A DNA stretch of 64,000 nucleotides from Aspidapion aeneum (GCA_963576565.1 OY755038.1:204201013-204265012); one strand, 5' to 3'. Shown: positions 44,701-55,654, counted from the first letter of the stretch. Made by a program: numbers and translations. Notes: generated by a model not told the origin, from the sequence alone.

Positions 44701-47700
44701 TGCACGGGCCCACAATGCCCTATCCAATAAGCAGTTTTTAGCTAATAAGAAGATCCCTTTCGTTAAGCACCCACGATATTTACCAGATTGGGCCCCTTGC
44801 GCCTTCTACCTGTTTCCGAAAGTGAAGAAATCGTTAAAAGGAACCCGTTTTCAAATATTAGAACATGTCAAGGAAAAAATGGCAAGACTTCTTAACAGCC
44901 TCTCTTCTGATGATTTCCAAAATTGGTTCCAACATTGGAAAAAAACGCATGCAACGCTGCGTCGATAGAGAAGGGGACTGCATTGATGGAGAACATCATT
45001 AAGTTGTATTAGTATTTAAATAAAGTAGATTTTTACACCAGTCTTATAATTTTATTGTCATACCTCGTACAAAAGGGGGCAAGGGGACAACATCCATAGA
45101 AGCTAATGCTATTTTTGTTTTCAATTTCCATTACACACTTAACTGTTGGTCGAATACAGTTAAGATGGTGTAGAAAATTGTGAAGTTCTTAATCATTTTC
45201 CGGTCGTATAATAAACGTGCCTTACGTATCGTAACCACAGTTCCAGCTTAATTCTTGCTGTGTTATTTGCGTGTTTCTCGAACCAGTCAAAATAGATGTT
45301 TGCTACCACTGACGAAAGACATGAACCGATTGTAAGTCCATCATTTTGTGCGTAAAACTTATCTTTTACTTAAAAGTTACGATACATCAAGCTGAATTAA
45401 CCTTATTTTTTATAGTGTTGGTGAACCAGCCTTTGCCATTGGAGTTTCCTTATTTCAACGATGGTCCTTTTCACTATCCATTTTTTATTTTTATGATTGT
45501 CTCTCTGGGCATAGTTGCTTTTTGTAATGGTAGCCTTGATTTGATAATAACAAAATTCGTTAATGCTGCCAATATCCAGCTAGAGTTTTTGAGCGAAAAA
45601 CTAGAGACATTTGGAAACGATAACAACGAAATAAAGAAATCTGAGGAAAAAGTCGTGAAATATTTAAATAGATGTTGTCAGCATTATATTGAAATTGAAA
45701 AGTAAGTATATTTTTATTTTGGCCATGGGTACCCAACACATACTTACGTCATAAATACAAAGAAAGAATGAACCTCAACGTATGTCTTGAATGAATTAAG
45801 GTGACTGATATTAAGTATTGCGCTCTCAGCACCATCTTTTTCCTAAGCTTAAAAACACTCAATATTAGTTACCTTAAGCTCACTATATAACGAAGTTACT
45901 TTGTTATAAAGTGACCTTAACTTACCTACCTTACAAGAAATATTCTATACTGCTTTGTCTTTCAAATGTTCCAAAAATCAAAGAATATTCTTAAATTTAA
46001 ATCAAACATAAAAATTAACCCTAAACTTGACAACGTCGAATCACCCAACAATCAAAATTGACTAATTGTCAGTCACTTAAAAGCGCAAGCTCGCGCTTAA
46101 TAAAAGCCTCTGTCTAATTTTTTAATCCAAGCCATACGTTAGGGTTCAATTCAATCCAATATAGCTAAACGCTTATAACAGTTATTATTATTAGGGACTT
46201 ATTGCAATAAAGCGAGCCTGTGCCGGGCACTATTCTGACAGTTTCGCATTCTAAGAACAGCTGTTTCTTTCAAAATTAGACCTTTGTGTAATATTAGAGC
46301 CGGAATTGATAGTGCCGTTATTATTAATGGAAAATAAAAGACTGAATTTGTAAATTCGAGTTTCGTATGTCAATTTTGAAAGATCAGCTATTAGTTTTCA
46401 ATGGAAAACTGTCAGAATAGTTCCTGGCACTATTACTGCCAGGTCAGCCTGACTTTATTGCAATAATTCCCTAATAGCTTAAATCTATGTTATAGTAGTC
46501 ACTGCTTAAATAGACTATACTTGTGTGAAAAACGTTCATATAGTAAAAGCATTGTAAGTTTGGAGATGTCAAAATTGCTAATTTTACATATTAGTAGCGT
46601 GCATACCTAGGTGTTACTTACATATATGCAATAGCCCAGGGAAGTTAGCTCAAAATAGGGCCCATCTGTAGAATTCGAGGTAACAAGCTGAATTTTTGCA
46701 GAAACCTTCGTTTTGATGTTCTAATGACAAAAATCTCATACCCTCACCCTTGTGCGTCTTGAGATATCGAAGGTCAAATATAAAAAAAATTGACTTTTTG
46801 CTAAAATCTCACTTCCGGTTTATCTGATGTCTTAATAAGGTTATATCAAAAATAATAAAGAACGTAAAACAGTATTCTCTACAAGTTTTGTTTTATATAT
46901 TTTTCTCGATTTCCGATCAACCGTTTTGGAGATATAGGGTGAAGGAACAAGGGTGGGTATTATATAATAGATAGTTTTTTTTTTAGAGGCTTTAACTAAT
47001 AACAACTACTTTATTTTGAGAAAATATATTAGCAATTACCTATAAAATAAGTTATTATTAAGTTGTCTAGGTATTACCATTGCTTAGATATCAACCAGCC
47101 GCGCTTCGTGCCGCAGGCGAGGTGAAGCAGTAATTTATAAACACCAGTATACAATAAGTTGGGTCGAAAAGTTTTTTTTTTGATATTGATTTTGTCATAG
47201 TTCTAAAAATATGTAAAATCCGCCAAGAAAATAAATGATTTTTTGTTTTCCTAAAAAATAATAAATTTGGCCCCCCAAATATTTCAAAATTTCAAATTTA
47301 AAGTAAGGGGCTGTAATAGTTATAAAATGTATCTTATGTGTCTAAGGAACATGAACACTAAAAAAATCACAATTATTATAATATTTGACCAAGCCCCTGA
47401 GCACTTTCCCCTAAATACGTATACAGTTTTTCGCTTGGAAAAGAGATGATATAATATAATGATTATTAATGGATATAAAAAAATTATTCATCGCTTTTTC
47501 AACCCAGAACTAACCGCGTGGAGGTAACTGTATACCTTGGCGTGTATAAAAGGGGCCTGGGGGGCCCGCCCCCCCCCCCCCCCCGAAGCTAACATTTTTT
47601 TAGATATTTTCCACATATTTCATTTACAATCATAAAATAGTATAAAATACGGCGTCATGAGGTCTCGGGCCCCCCCGAAACTGTCTCGGCCTCCCCGAAA

Positions 47701-50700
47701 CTTTTTTCTATATACTATATATACTGACTGTATATCGAGTGCCACCCCCACCTCCTGCCTTCTTCCCTGCCCTGCATACTCTTCTATCTATCTATTTAGC
47801 GTTCTTCGATCCATCTTTGGATATAGGCCTCCCCCAATATCTTCCACTATTCCCTGTCTGTCGCCGTGTTCATCCATCTAGCTCCCGCATGTTTCTTCAA
47901 ATTGTCCGCCCATCTCATTTGTGGCCTTCCCCTACTTCTTTTATTTTCCCAAGGTTTCAAGTTTACAATACATTTGTTCCATCGATCGTCTTTCTGTCGA
48001 TATTATGACTGGCAAATTTCCATTTTAATTTTGCTACTTCTCCTCTGACATCCCTTACTTTTGTTTCATTCATCCATTCATTCCGTTTTCTATCTGTTAG
48101 CTTTACATGTAACTTTTGTCTTTCCATTCATCTTTGGGTTTTTGTTACCTTATCCATGTTTGATTTTGTTTCTGTCCAGGCAGAGAACATATAACTTCGA
48201 TGGTCCAGGTCTGGGATCCATAGGTAAGGACAGGAAGGATACAATGATTATACACTTTCCTTTTGAGTTACTGAAGATATTTTTTATTTTTTAATATGTA
48301 GCTTAATTTACCGAATGCTGCCCAGGCCAATCTTACACGTCTCTTGATTTCAGCTGTTTGGTTTTCTTTTTTTGGTTTAATAATTTGTCCCAGGTATTCC
48401 TTTACTTGTTCTATTTTCTCCTGGTTTATTCTGATCGTGATGGTTTCATATGTGTTTCTTATGATTTTAGTTTTAGTGTAGTTCATACTCAAGCCCATAT
48501 TTTTAGCTGCTGTATCCAGTTCTTCCAGCATTTTTATCAGTTCTTCTTTCTTATCTGTTATTAAGGCGATATCATCAGCATATCTTAGGTGGTTTTATTA
48601 TTGTCCGTTTACTTTGATGCCCATTTCTTCCCCATCTAAGTTTTTAAAAACATCTTCTAGGGCCTGGTTAAATAGTTGTATCACCCGGTCTGAGACCTCT
48701 ACCTCTTCTTATTGTGGATTGGCTTGGTACCTTCGTGGATTTTGATTGATATTGTTGCTTCGCTATATATGATTGTGATTGATTCGGCTATTAATTAAAA
48801 TTTTAAAAAAACTGCCCATTTTACCCCCCAGGGGCGCGGCTAGAAATACTTTTAAAAATTAAAAAAAATATACGTTAGCGTTTTTGACCCGTTACACAAC
48901 TTTTTTTAACTATGACAAATCAATTTTCAAAAAAAATATTTTTTAGGCCTTTTTCGACCCAACTTAGTATACAAGTTGTTCTCTTTTCAAACTTGTTACG
49001 TCCTCGAACTGCTAGAGCACAGGACGCAACGAGTTTTAAAAGAAACAGAATAGGGCCTGTACTTAAATTACGTAACGCAAAAATTCCGAAATTTTGACTC
49101 CCCCTCCTCATTGTAACTCACCTGTACTAAATCTTACTAAAATATCGAGCAAAAACTAATACTTGTGTTTTTTAGAAAAATTGAAATATCGCCGCCATCT
49201 TGCAAACAAATTTAATGAAATTTGATAGTTTTGTATAAGCAACTACTGCCAATCGAATGACGTTAAAAAATTTTTTTAGGCCTTGTATTTTTTAAAAATT
49301 ACAGCCAACTTTGTTATATCTTATGACCGCTCTTTGACCGTGTATATTAAGCCCCCTCCTTAGAGTCACTGAATATTGATCCCTAAAACATGAATTTTCT
49401 GCAAAAATCGATCCGCGCTTATGCCCCCCCCCCCAGTTTTTGCTCTCTACGTGGCTCATCCAGAAATCCTGGATCCGGCATTTCAGATTCTTTATAGACC
49501 CATTTATTGTTTTATAGGTTTGTTTCATATATTCAGGAACTGTTTTTGTACAGTTTTTTGGCTCAACTTTGTACAAGTGTGCTGTCAATTTGCAATACTG
49601 CCTTTATATTATTAAGCGTAAGTTTATAGTAATTTTAATAGCGGCGTTCACACGTATACTGAAGTCACGCAGTTTTAGAGCGTACGCTCCAATCGCGGGT
49701 GCCTAAAAGTGTGTGAATTTTAATGTGAAGCAAATGTTTAGAACGCGTGATGTGCCGATCGAACTAGTCGCGCGGTATAAGCTCGGCTAAAAATTTTTAT
49801 CAGACGAGCTGAGTGTTGCCAGATTACACGATTTCAGTTCTTTTTCCACGATTACAGAAGTCAAGGGATTCTCACGATTTTTAAATAGTAAAGAAATCAA
49901 TTTTAATAAAAATCTGAAGAAAATGCTAAAAAATTATCCACTAGATGATAATGAAAATGATGAACCATTTTAAAAAGAAATTGCCAATGTGAAGAGGATA
50001 GTCGCTAAAATTTTAAAATTTAACTAAGTTTATTTTTCAAGTTGTTTGATTGAATCATTCTATAGTCCAAATTATACGCATTTGTAATGACGCCATTTTT
50101 GTTCATCTTTGTTTAGTTTATTGTAAACAGCGGTGACAATAAACTTTTTAAAAAAGTATTGTCTATGAATAATTCATTTTTTAAATAGGTAGGTAATTGG
50201 TTATGTGAATTATCCGTCACTATCAATCAAAGACATGAGTTTGTCAACTTGTCGAAAATTATTTTAAAAAGTTGTAAAATGCCGAGAAACAAATATAATA
50301 GGTATAATAAACAATCGCAGCTGATAATTTTAAATATATTGGCTTTTTTTCAACTGGAAGGGGAACAAGTCCGAAATGGAATCGCACTTCAATTTGAGAA
50401 TGTGATACAACGAGCCGCAGATTGAGCCCAACAACGATAGTAAATATAAAAAATATCTATGCAATACGTTTTTTTCTCACCTGGTGACGTCATTACAAAT
50501 GCGTATAATTTAGACTTATAGCTCGGCTGTGGAGAAATAATTCTCTCAAAACAATCTGATTAAAACACAGTTTTGCAATAAATTAATAAAAAAAACAATA
50601 GAAGGTTTTTTATACACAAAAAGTTTTATGGAATACAAGATATGCTACGAATTTACTTTGAATAAAAATTTTATCAAAAAACTCAGTAGTAGTAGGCTAC

Positions 50701-53700
50701 TATACTCCATTTCATAATTTATGAGATAACTTTTTGACAGTTATCAGCTGTTTACCATAACAAATAGCATAGGCCAACGAAAAAAATTTGTAAAACGTTG
50801 TCTCAAAAATAATGATATGAACTGTATATTTAGGTGAAACAGAAAGTACAGACCATACAGCGATTCCAAGTCGTCTTCATAAGACAGTTTTAAAATATGG
50901 ATACCTAGTTATGTCCGTATGTCGCTCTGTATTTATCTTATTTGTTGTTTTAAAAAAAATAACTTTGTATTAGCATTTGTAAAAATAAAAAAAAATGATG
51001 TATTATGTTGTCTGTCAATTTGATATCGCAAAAAAGTTTTTTTCTTCGATAAATAATGCGTATTTTATAATAATAATAATCACGAGAGAAACAAGACAAT
51101 TTTGGTGTTCATCATAGTCTAAATATACCGCACTGTCGGCGTCGACTAAAACCGGTACCAAAAATGCTATTTTAAACTGTCAATTATTGTTAAAGTTATC
51201 GTTGTCGGTGAAGTTATCGGGCCTAAATTTGGCACGACCAAAAACTATCTATTGCTGGTGCTGCAACGACATATTGACGAAACGAGGCTCAGGCACGGTG
51301 AAAGCGGACAAAGGGCAAGGACAATCGGAAAAGGATGAATTAAAGTTTTATATAATAGCAGGGCTATCCAGGGCTATCAAAATGGACGGGCCACGATCCT
51401 CCACTTTGTTGACGTCACATCCGGGGCTGATTTTTTTTGATGGTCACGTTACGACACAGCTGATTGTCTTTAAAATATTGAAGTTGGAATGACGGTTCAT
51501 GGATATTTGATTTTTTGTTAAATAAAGCCGTTTTTGAGATTGTTTTTACTGTATTCTGGCAGAACAATTTTTTGTATAGTAAGCCCTAATTTTTCATAGC
51601 CGCTTCATTAGCTCACACAAAAATTAAGTTTAAAGCAAAAGCGAATGTGACAATCACATATGACAAAGTCAAATACATGTCAAATATAACAGTTGGCATG
51701 TGGTACATGGCGGGTAATTTGAATTCAAAATAAGGAATGCTAAATCTTGAAGATTTTAACCTTTTAATCATGTTGCTTCCTTACAAACCTTTGGTGGAAT
51801 ATCGGGATGGTGTCTGAGAATATTTTACTGAAATTTTGCGGAAATCTGTAGTGCCATTTTGAAAATATCATAAAAAAACATCTGACCTCCCATAAGACCC
51901 AATGTAAAATTCAGCCCCGGGGGAACAGCTAATTTTTTCAGGGTCGTGGCCTCTATTTTTGTGTTGGTCTTGGGCTATCAAAACGGACGGGCCACGATCC
52001 TCCACTTTGTGGACGTCACATCCGGGGCTGATTTTTTTTTGATGGTTGCGTCACTACACAGCTGATTGTCTTTAAAATATTGAAGTTGGAATGACGGTTC
52101 ATGAATATTAATTTTTTAAAAAGTTAAGCCAGTTTTAAGATTGTTTTTATTATATTCTTGAAGAACAATTTTTTTTTAAATGTATAGTAATCCTTAATTT
52201 TTCAGAGCCGCTCAAATAGCTCACACTAAAATTAAATTTAAAACAGAAGCCAATGTGACAAGCACAGATGACAAAGTCAAATACATGTCAAATATAACAG
52301 TTGGCATGCGGTACATGGCGGGTAATTTGAATTCAAAATAGGGAATGCTAAATTTTAAAGATTTTAACCTTTTAATCATCTTGCATCCTTACAAAAGTTT
52401 GGTGGAATATGAGGATGGTGTCTGAGAATATTTCACTGAAATTTCGCCGAAATCTGTAGTGCCATTTTGAAAATATCATAAAAAAACGTCTGACCTCCCA
52501 TAAGACCCAATGTAAAAATCAGCCCCCGGAGAACAGCTGATTTTTTCAGGGTCATGGCCTCTATTTTTGTGTTGGCCTTGATAATAGAAACACAAATTTC
52601 ATTATTATGCCTGTAAATGTGTCAAAAGTTTGACATTTGACATTTGCGTAAAAGGTTTTCTATCATGAAGGTACTTGCTTGGTTGCCAGCGTAAATCCGT
52701 ACATAAATAATTTTTGTAGCTTAAACCGTCCGCCTTTCGTAAGGCTATTTTAATTTTAATGTAAACATAGATGTAGGTACTTTTAGTTTTATTGAATGTT
52801 TCTGAAAAATTGAACAATTTTTAGGACTCCACCACATCCCCTGCTATAATAATATATTTTTTTTCTCTCACAATACAAATTGGTTATTATTGCTGGTTTG
52901 GAAACAATCTTATAATAGAAGTTAGTATATTTAGTTTTTATTATCAAGAAATCACACTAACGCGCTGATAATTTCGTGTTATTGTAAGGGTTTCGAATAA
53001 CCTAAATTTTTTTTTATTATTTAAAGCGGCCTTTGGTACAGGACTAAAATAAATTTTTAGTTACAAAAAACCCTCCAAAATAAGATGAAATTGATGATTT
53101 TGATATTACTTTTTTAAAGCAAATAATTATTGGATTGAATAGGGGAACAATTTCCGCCCTAAGGGACATTCTTCTAAAAATTAAAAAAAATGTAGGTCAT
53201 CTGAAAAAAAGAACGTGTATTGTGAAACGCTTACAAGAACATAAATTGCCGCTTTTGTCGCCAATGAAGAACCGATCATTTATCGGGGTTTTAGAAAAAC
53301 TTTTTCATTTTTAAATTAAACGAAAAAAGTTTATAAACAAGTGAAAAAACGTTTATTAATTACTAAAAACTGGATAACCTTTCTAAGCCTTATTTTAACG
53401 TTACGGACAGTCAAAAATAAATATCCAGGACAGGTATTCTCGTAAAGGCCGCTTGACATGGTGCATGACAATAAAATTTGCAGGCAAATGTATGAAATTT
53501 TGCCCAGGCCTACATGAAGAACGTATAGCGTTTTTAAAACCCTTACCGTTTTATGACGTCAAATTCGCTAAGCACCTGACCAAAAGTGCAAAAATGGTAT
53601 TCACGTACGATTGCGCTGAGCATTTTTTTAAAACGGTAACCGTGTTTAAAAACACCTACCAATTGGCATCTGTTTCACGAAAACGCTTGGCGTTTAAAAA

Positions 53701-55314
53701 AAATTCAAACCTATTAAAAAGTATTATGCACACAGCTATTAATTTTTTTGGCCAATTTTGTATTTATAGTGGCTAAAGGAGGCCTTCAGCCTATATTTTA
53801 AGTACAATAAGGTCGAAATAGCTACCTTTCTTATTCTTCAAGGTAGAAATGAAGGATTTTAAGAAGTTTGCGAATAAAGATTTACTGTATTTCTCTCGCC
53901 TCTGGAATCTATTTAAGTGGTACAGAAAAATGAATAATTAAAAATTGTTTATGGGCAAGTTTAATACACTTCTATATGTAAAGGTACCCTGTAGAGTAGG
54001 TAACCGAGCATTTGAGCTTTATTTGAAACACCCTAGTATAAGCGAGTGTATTCAGTTGGAACAATGAAATGGTGGTGGTCGTGCCAAAACGTTAAAAAAT
54101 TAAAATTTTAAAATTATTGAAGATTTTTAACTAAATCTTTTTTTAAAACTTTATTTGATTTGTTAGCATATGATGAAAATTTATGGTTTACGTCTATATA
54201 ACCTTTATTATTATACCCTAGGAGTGTAGGGGTCATTACAATCTTGTTAAGACACCGCTAGCCCAACATTTCTCATTAAAACCATTTCTAACCATTACCT
54301 TCTCTAGATTTTCGATGTTGTTATTAACAAATAACAAAAATAACTAACTGGGGTAAAAAAAATCTCTAATGTATGCCACAAATGTCAAAAAACATGAACA
54401 AGAAGCGAGAATTTGAAGGATGCTTAGCGAGTTCCATGTCAAGGGCGCGTTTACCAACGTGAATACCAAATTCGATTGGTCAGTAGATCTATTGGTCAGC
54501 GCAAATGCCATGCGGGAAGGGTGCCGTGCTGTGAATATCAGTCCAGGACGTTTATTCTTGATGGTCCGTGACGTGAGGTGGGGCTCATACCGGTGGATTC
54601 ATTTCTCGTGCAAAAGGTGGTAAAAGTATTCAAAGTCCACCCGTGAAAGTGAGCTTTTGGCTTACCTCACCTCACCGGGCAGTCAAGAATAAACGTCCAG
54701 TTCACCAGCAAATTCACTGGTCAACACTAAGGTCACTCATCGTAAAGCAAGCTTTATAAAGCTTGTCTTTACGATGAGTGTCCTTAGTCAACACACCCTC
54801 GAATATAAAGCATCCTTAATACCGCATTTCTGTCGTCCTTTCTGTAGTTAAGGTTTTACACATTATTATTAGCTTTTAATAATTTTTTACACAGAATGGT
54901 GTCAAAAATTAAATATTGTAACGAAGGACATGATTTGCGGTGGAGGTGCAGGAGGTTTTGTTCTTTCATGATTGTTTTCAATTATTGACAATTAATTTGG
55001 GTTTTTAGAGTTCAAACATCATAGATGCCTGCTACGCCTCGGATTGGCACCTTTATTCAGCTAAAGTGGCAAAAATTCTAATTTTACTTATGGAAAGATC
55101 TAAACGTCCATTATATATTACTGGATGGAAAATGGTCACGTTAAACGTGGCCACCTTTTTAGCGGTAAGTATGGATATTTGATCGGGTATTGATTATTTC
55201 GATTTTTCGTTAGTTAAAATAGCGTTTATTTATTTAATTTATATTTGTTTTTAGATATTTAAATGGTCTTACTCATACTTCACAGTTCTGAAAAACATGT
55301 CTCCAAAAAGTTAA
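38463..55314 (+). CDS. Insect odorant receptor (7tm_6), one middle exon not found
   Basis: Odorant-gated ion channel subunit of the insect-specific seven-transmembrane family, working with Orco in olfactory neuron membranes. Five exons are supported: 38463-38723, 40089-40239, 45416-45701, 55009-55164 and 55255-55314 (about 304 residues). The first three join in phase. The last two hold the family's conserved C-terminal signature (SNIIDACYASDWHLYSAK, ERSKRPLYITGWK, LNVATFLA/IFKWSYSYFTVLKNMS). Exon 3 ends with two bases of a codon while exon 4 starts in phase 0, so they cannot be joined directly. An exon of roughly 60-85 codons around transmembrane segments 4-5 is missing or too diverged to see. 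Introns hold foldback, RTE, Penelope, mariner and MITE copies. No stop or frameshift occurs in the visible exons. Confidence 0.82.
39235..39642. mobile_element. 408-bp MITE with TACACGGTAAAAAAAATT ends
   Basis: TACACGGTAAAAAAAATT at the left is mirrored by AATTTTTTATCGTGTA at the right; inside, TTGATATA and TTGCTTTG-like segments pair loosely. It lies in receptor intron 1. Confidence 0.6.
39765..39940. mobile_element. hAT-like MITE (CAGTGGCGTACGCAGG ends)
   Basis: CAGTGGCGTACG at the left and CGTACGCCATTG at the right; G-rich then C-rich interior. A TTTATC repeat flanks it. It shares TGAATATTGA.CCCTAAAACATGA with sequence near 49375. Confidence 0.7.
40089..40239 (+). CDS. Odorant receptor exon 2
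   Basis: Acceptor TTTTAG/ATTCAA. Reads IQKILTGSIFNEVKVKNPRL, then LYLIMIGLCMAFYVIFP (transmembrane). Donor CCCAG/GTAAAA leaves one base, which pairs with exon 3. Confidence 0.8.
40362..42134. repeat. Foldback element FB-C (GCGCG repeat arms)
   Basis: The left arm, 40378-40530, holds degenerate GCGCGTATCAAAATA units; the right arm, 41850-42125, holds about 18 reversed units (TACGCGCTATTTTGA). A right inner segment (GAACTATAT..GTTGTGTTAAG, TTTAGGTAAATATACC, TAGCAGACCTGATA) aligns with FB-B, but the middle (40540-41640) differs and lacks the CCGAA core. A 71-bp hAT-like MITE is inserted at 41686. Confidence 0.72.
41686..41756. mobile_element. 71-bp hAT-like MITE with 8-bp TSD
   Basis: CAGTGGCGTA...TACGCCACTG ends, with CTATATGG duplicated exactly at 41678-41685 and 41757-41764. 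The sister element FB-B carries the empty site (GAACTATATGAGTTG at about 10155). Confidence 0.9.
42420..43830 (-). pseudogene. Decayed RTE-type LINE, minus strand
   Basis: Reading down from 43815: ILNPEKLSN, NNYRGISVTSTLSRLYGRIL, EQSAFRAGRS, motif A VVDLQRVYNTVP (the aspartate normally before TVP/SVP is Asn), EQTNINHPYIKAIKLYKGST, then NKTYFLCIGND, YVYLGEDL and near 42440 MWYGHVQRMNDEKLPKQ. Order and wording match the plus-strand RTE at 18450 but with stops and frameshifts, and the FADD box was not found. It is an old copy in receptor intron 2. Confidence 0.8.
43868..44127 (-). pseudogene. Penelope-like element, endonuclease-side fragment
   Basis: A minus-strand frame with shifts reads IQWSAPKVLHKESNW, KQKFTGAAFVIQNKEGLSQ and SSPDIPNILKPF, which resembles the tail of Penelope-like proteins after the GIY-YIG domain. 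It directly abuts the mariner at 44128; the matching RT fragment is on the other side. Confidence 0.55.
44128..45069 (+). pseudogene. Mariner element, dead, inserted in a Penelope-like element
   Basis: Ends TACGAGGTGTGACAAT and, reversed, TACGAGGTATGACAAT, inside about 30-bp imperfect inverted repeats with TA at the outer edge. Coding traces: MLKDVYGERCMSRDMIFMWH (helix-turn-helix), then after an internal deletion LYQDNARAHNALSNKQFL, HPRYLPDWAPCAFYLFPK, KKSLKGTRFQILEHVKEKMA and RMQRCVDREGD. The third catalytic Asp of the DD34D triad, expected in APCDF, is Ala. The first-Asp region is deleted. Stops and shifts are present. Confidence 0.88.
45070..45356 (-). pseudogene. Penelope-like reverse transcriptase fragment
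   Basis: The minus strand reads FYAQNDGLTIGSCLSSVVAN followed by IYFDWFEKHA and LWLRYVRHVY. This matches the Penelope RT pattern (YxQxDGxxMGSPLSPxxAN and RYVDD), with RYVRH in place of the catalytic RYVDD. It ends at the mariner junction (MDVVPLPPF). Confidence 0.7.
45416..45701 (+). CDS. Odorant receptor exon 3
   Basis: Acceptor TTTATAG/TGTTGG. Reads NQPLPLEFPYFNDGPFHYPF, a hydrophobic span IFMIVSLGIVAF, and an amphipathic loop ending RCCQHYIEIEK, which is the usual cytoplasmic loop before segment 5 in insect receptors. Donor GAAAA/GTAAGT. Confidence 0.82.
46192..46473. mobile_element. TAGGGACTTATTGCAATAA MITE, copy 2
   Basis: Inverted ends as in copy 1, with TA flanks. The core shares GACAGTTTCGCATT.TAAGAACAG and GTATGTCAATTTTGAAAGAT. 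Confidence 0.8.
46474..47530. other. Receptor intron, no feature recognised
   Basis: The stretch 46640-46960 is unlike its neighbours in wording, but no reading frame or repeat was recognised. The expected missing receptor exon was not found here. Confidence 0.35.
47531..47690. repeat. hAT-like MITE relic with C-rich run
   Basis: AAAAGGGGCCTGGGGGGCCC, a C run, TTTTTTTAGATATTTTCCAC, then GTATAAAATACGGCGTCATG and AGGTCTCGGGCCCCC match 32029-32338. Terminal repeats are not clear. Confidence 0.5.
47725..48790 (-). pseudogene. LINE reverse transcriptase C-terminal relic, minus strand
   Basis: From 48700 down: FNQALEDVFKNLDGEEMGIK, HLRYADDIALITDKK (catalytic YADD), ELIKMLEELDTAAKNMGLSM, NYTKTK, IEQVKEYLGQII, RRVRLAWAAFGKLSYIL, and finally DRE.WK.LGEAYIQRW near 47850. 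This is the usual layout of RTE/BovB-like polymerases. Frameshifts are frequent and the 5' part is missing. Confidence 0.78.
48791..50060. other. Receptor intron with MITE relics
   Basis: AGGGCCTGTACTTAAATTAC (49052) starts a truncated relative of the MITE at 15637. 49355-49440 carries part of the C-rich hAT-like family (TGAATATTGATCCCTAAAAC). No gene recognised. Confidence 0.4.
50061..50520. mobile_element. 460-bp MITE (TATAGTCCAAATTATACGC ends)
   Basis: TATAGTCCAAATTATACGCA and the following TTTGTAATGACG are mirrored at the right end (CATTACAAATGCGTATAATT, TAGACTTATA). A shorter copy in opposite orientation lies at 60128-60372. Confidence 0.8.
50704..50826. mobile_element. MITE, second copy of the 6906-7033 family
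   Basis: CATTTCATAATTTATGAGAT at the left, the core ATCAGCTGTTTACCATAACA, and TCTCAAAAATAATGATATGA at the right. Confidence 0.65.
51369..51972. mobile_element. 604-bp MITE, first unit of a tandem dimer
   Basis: Close relative of the MITE at 17397-18006. It is preceded by a 10-bp stub (CAGGGCTATC, 51359-51368) that repeats its own start. It runs directly into the second unit. ATAATAG lies to the left of the stub (51352-51358). Confidence 0.85.
51973..52580. mobile_element. 608-bp MITE, second unit of a tandem dimer
   Basis: Starts GGCTATCAAAACGGACGGGC (the leading CA or CAG of the family is missing at the junction) and ends TTGGCCTTG. ATAATAG follows at 52581-52587, matching 51352-51358, so one 7-bp duplication surrounds the whole dimer. 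Confidence 0.85.
52588..54541. other. Receptor intron, no feature recognised
   Basis: The open frame at 53453-53776 shows no domain. AAGGCCGCTTGACATGG (about 53446) recurs near 34823 without a matching end. No candidate for the missing receptor exon. Confidence 0.35.
54542..54700. repeat. Inverted repeat around ACGTTTATTCTTGA
   Basis: TCCAGGACGTTTATTCTTGA and GTGACGTGAGG face CCTCACCTCACCGGGC and TCAAGAATAAACGTCCAG. A weak relative (CAGTCAAAAATAAATATCC) lies at about 53408. Confidence 0.55.
54728..54786. mobile_element. 59-bp palindromic insert with GTCAACAC duplication
   Basis: TAAGGTCACTCATCGTAAAG, CAAGCTTTATAAAGCTTG and the mirrored right half form one near-perfect palindrome over its full length. 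GTCAACAC flanks it at 54720-54727 and 54787-54794. The second member lies at 17330-17370. Confidence 0.8.
55009..55164 (+). CDS. Odorant receptor penultimate exon
   Basis: Acceptor GTTTTTAG/AGTTCA. 52 codons with the family motif around ACYASDWHLYSAKVAKILIL and RPLYITGWKMVTLNVATFLA. Donor GCG/GTAAGT, phase 0. Confidence 0.85.
55255..55314 (+). CDS. Odorant receptor last exon
   Basis: Acceptor TTTTTAG/ATATTT. Reads IFKWSYSYFTVLKNMSPKS and stops at TAA (55312-55314). The aromatic YSYFTVLK end is characteristic of the family's last transmembrane helix. Confidence 0.82.
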   Translation: MFKWSYSYFTVLKNMSPKS

Positions 55315-55654
55315 AATTTATAAATCATTATGATTTATTGCATTATTTCTTCGTTTTTACGTATCCATCACTAAAAATTTCATCACAAATTCTGGATTGA
55401 TACTTACACTAATGATATCACAAAAGAGTAATTCTTTTCTAATGAGTTTACCCCGTCAGAAATAGAAGGTTGCTGTAACTGACGCTTAGAGAAAATTGCT
55501 TAGATATTATTTTGAGTATTTTCTAGCCACATGCCCCTCGTTGTTGTTATTACAATAAAATGTTTATTTTATCAATAGGTCATTATTATTTATTTAACAT
55601 TCTTCTATAAGGTATCGATAGTCTCTATAGCTTTACAAAAATATCACATTAACC

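Noticed and set aside
51187..51492. 101-codon open frame
   Set aside because: Its second half lies inside the 51369 MITE, and the first half has no recognisable family.
34823..53462. Shared 16-mer AGGCCGCTTGACATGG near 34824 and 53447
   Set aside because: Only one short match with no common extension or partner end; not enough to call an element.
53453..53776. 107-codon plus-strand frame considered as the missing receptor exon
   Set aside because: No hydrophobic transmembrane pattern, no fitting splice borders and no receptor motif.
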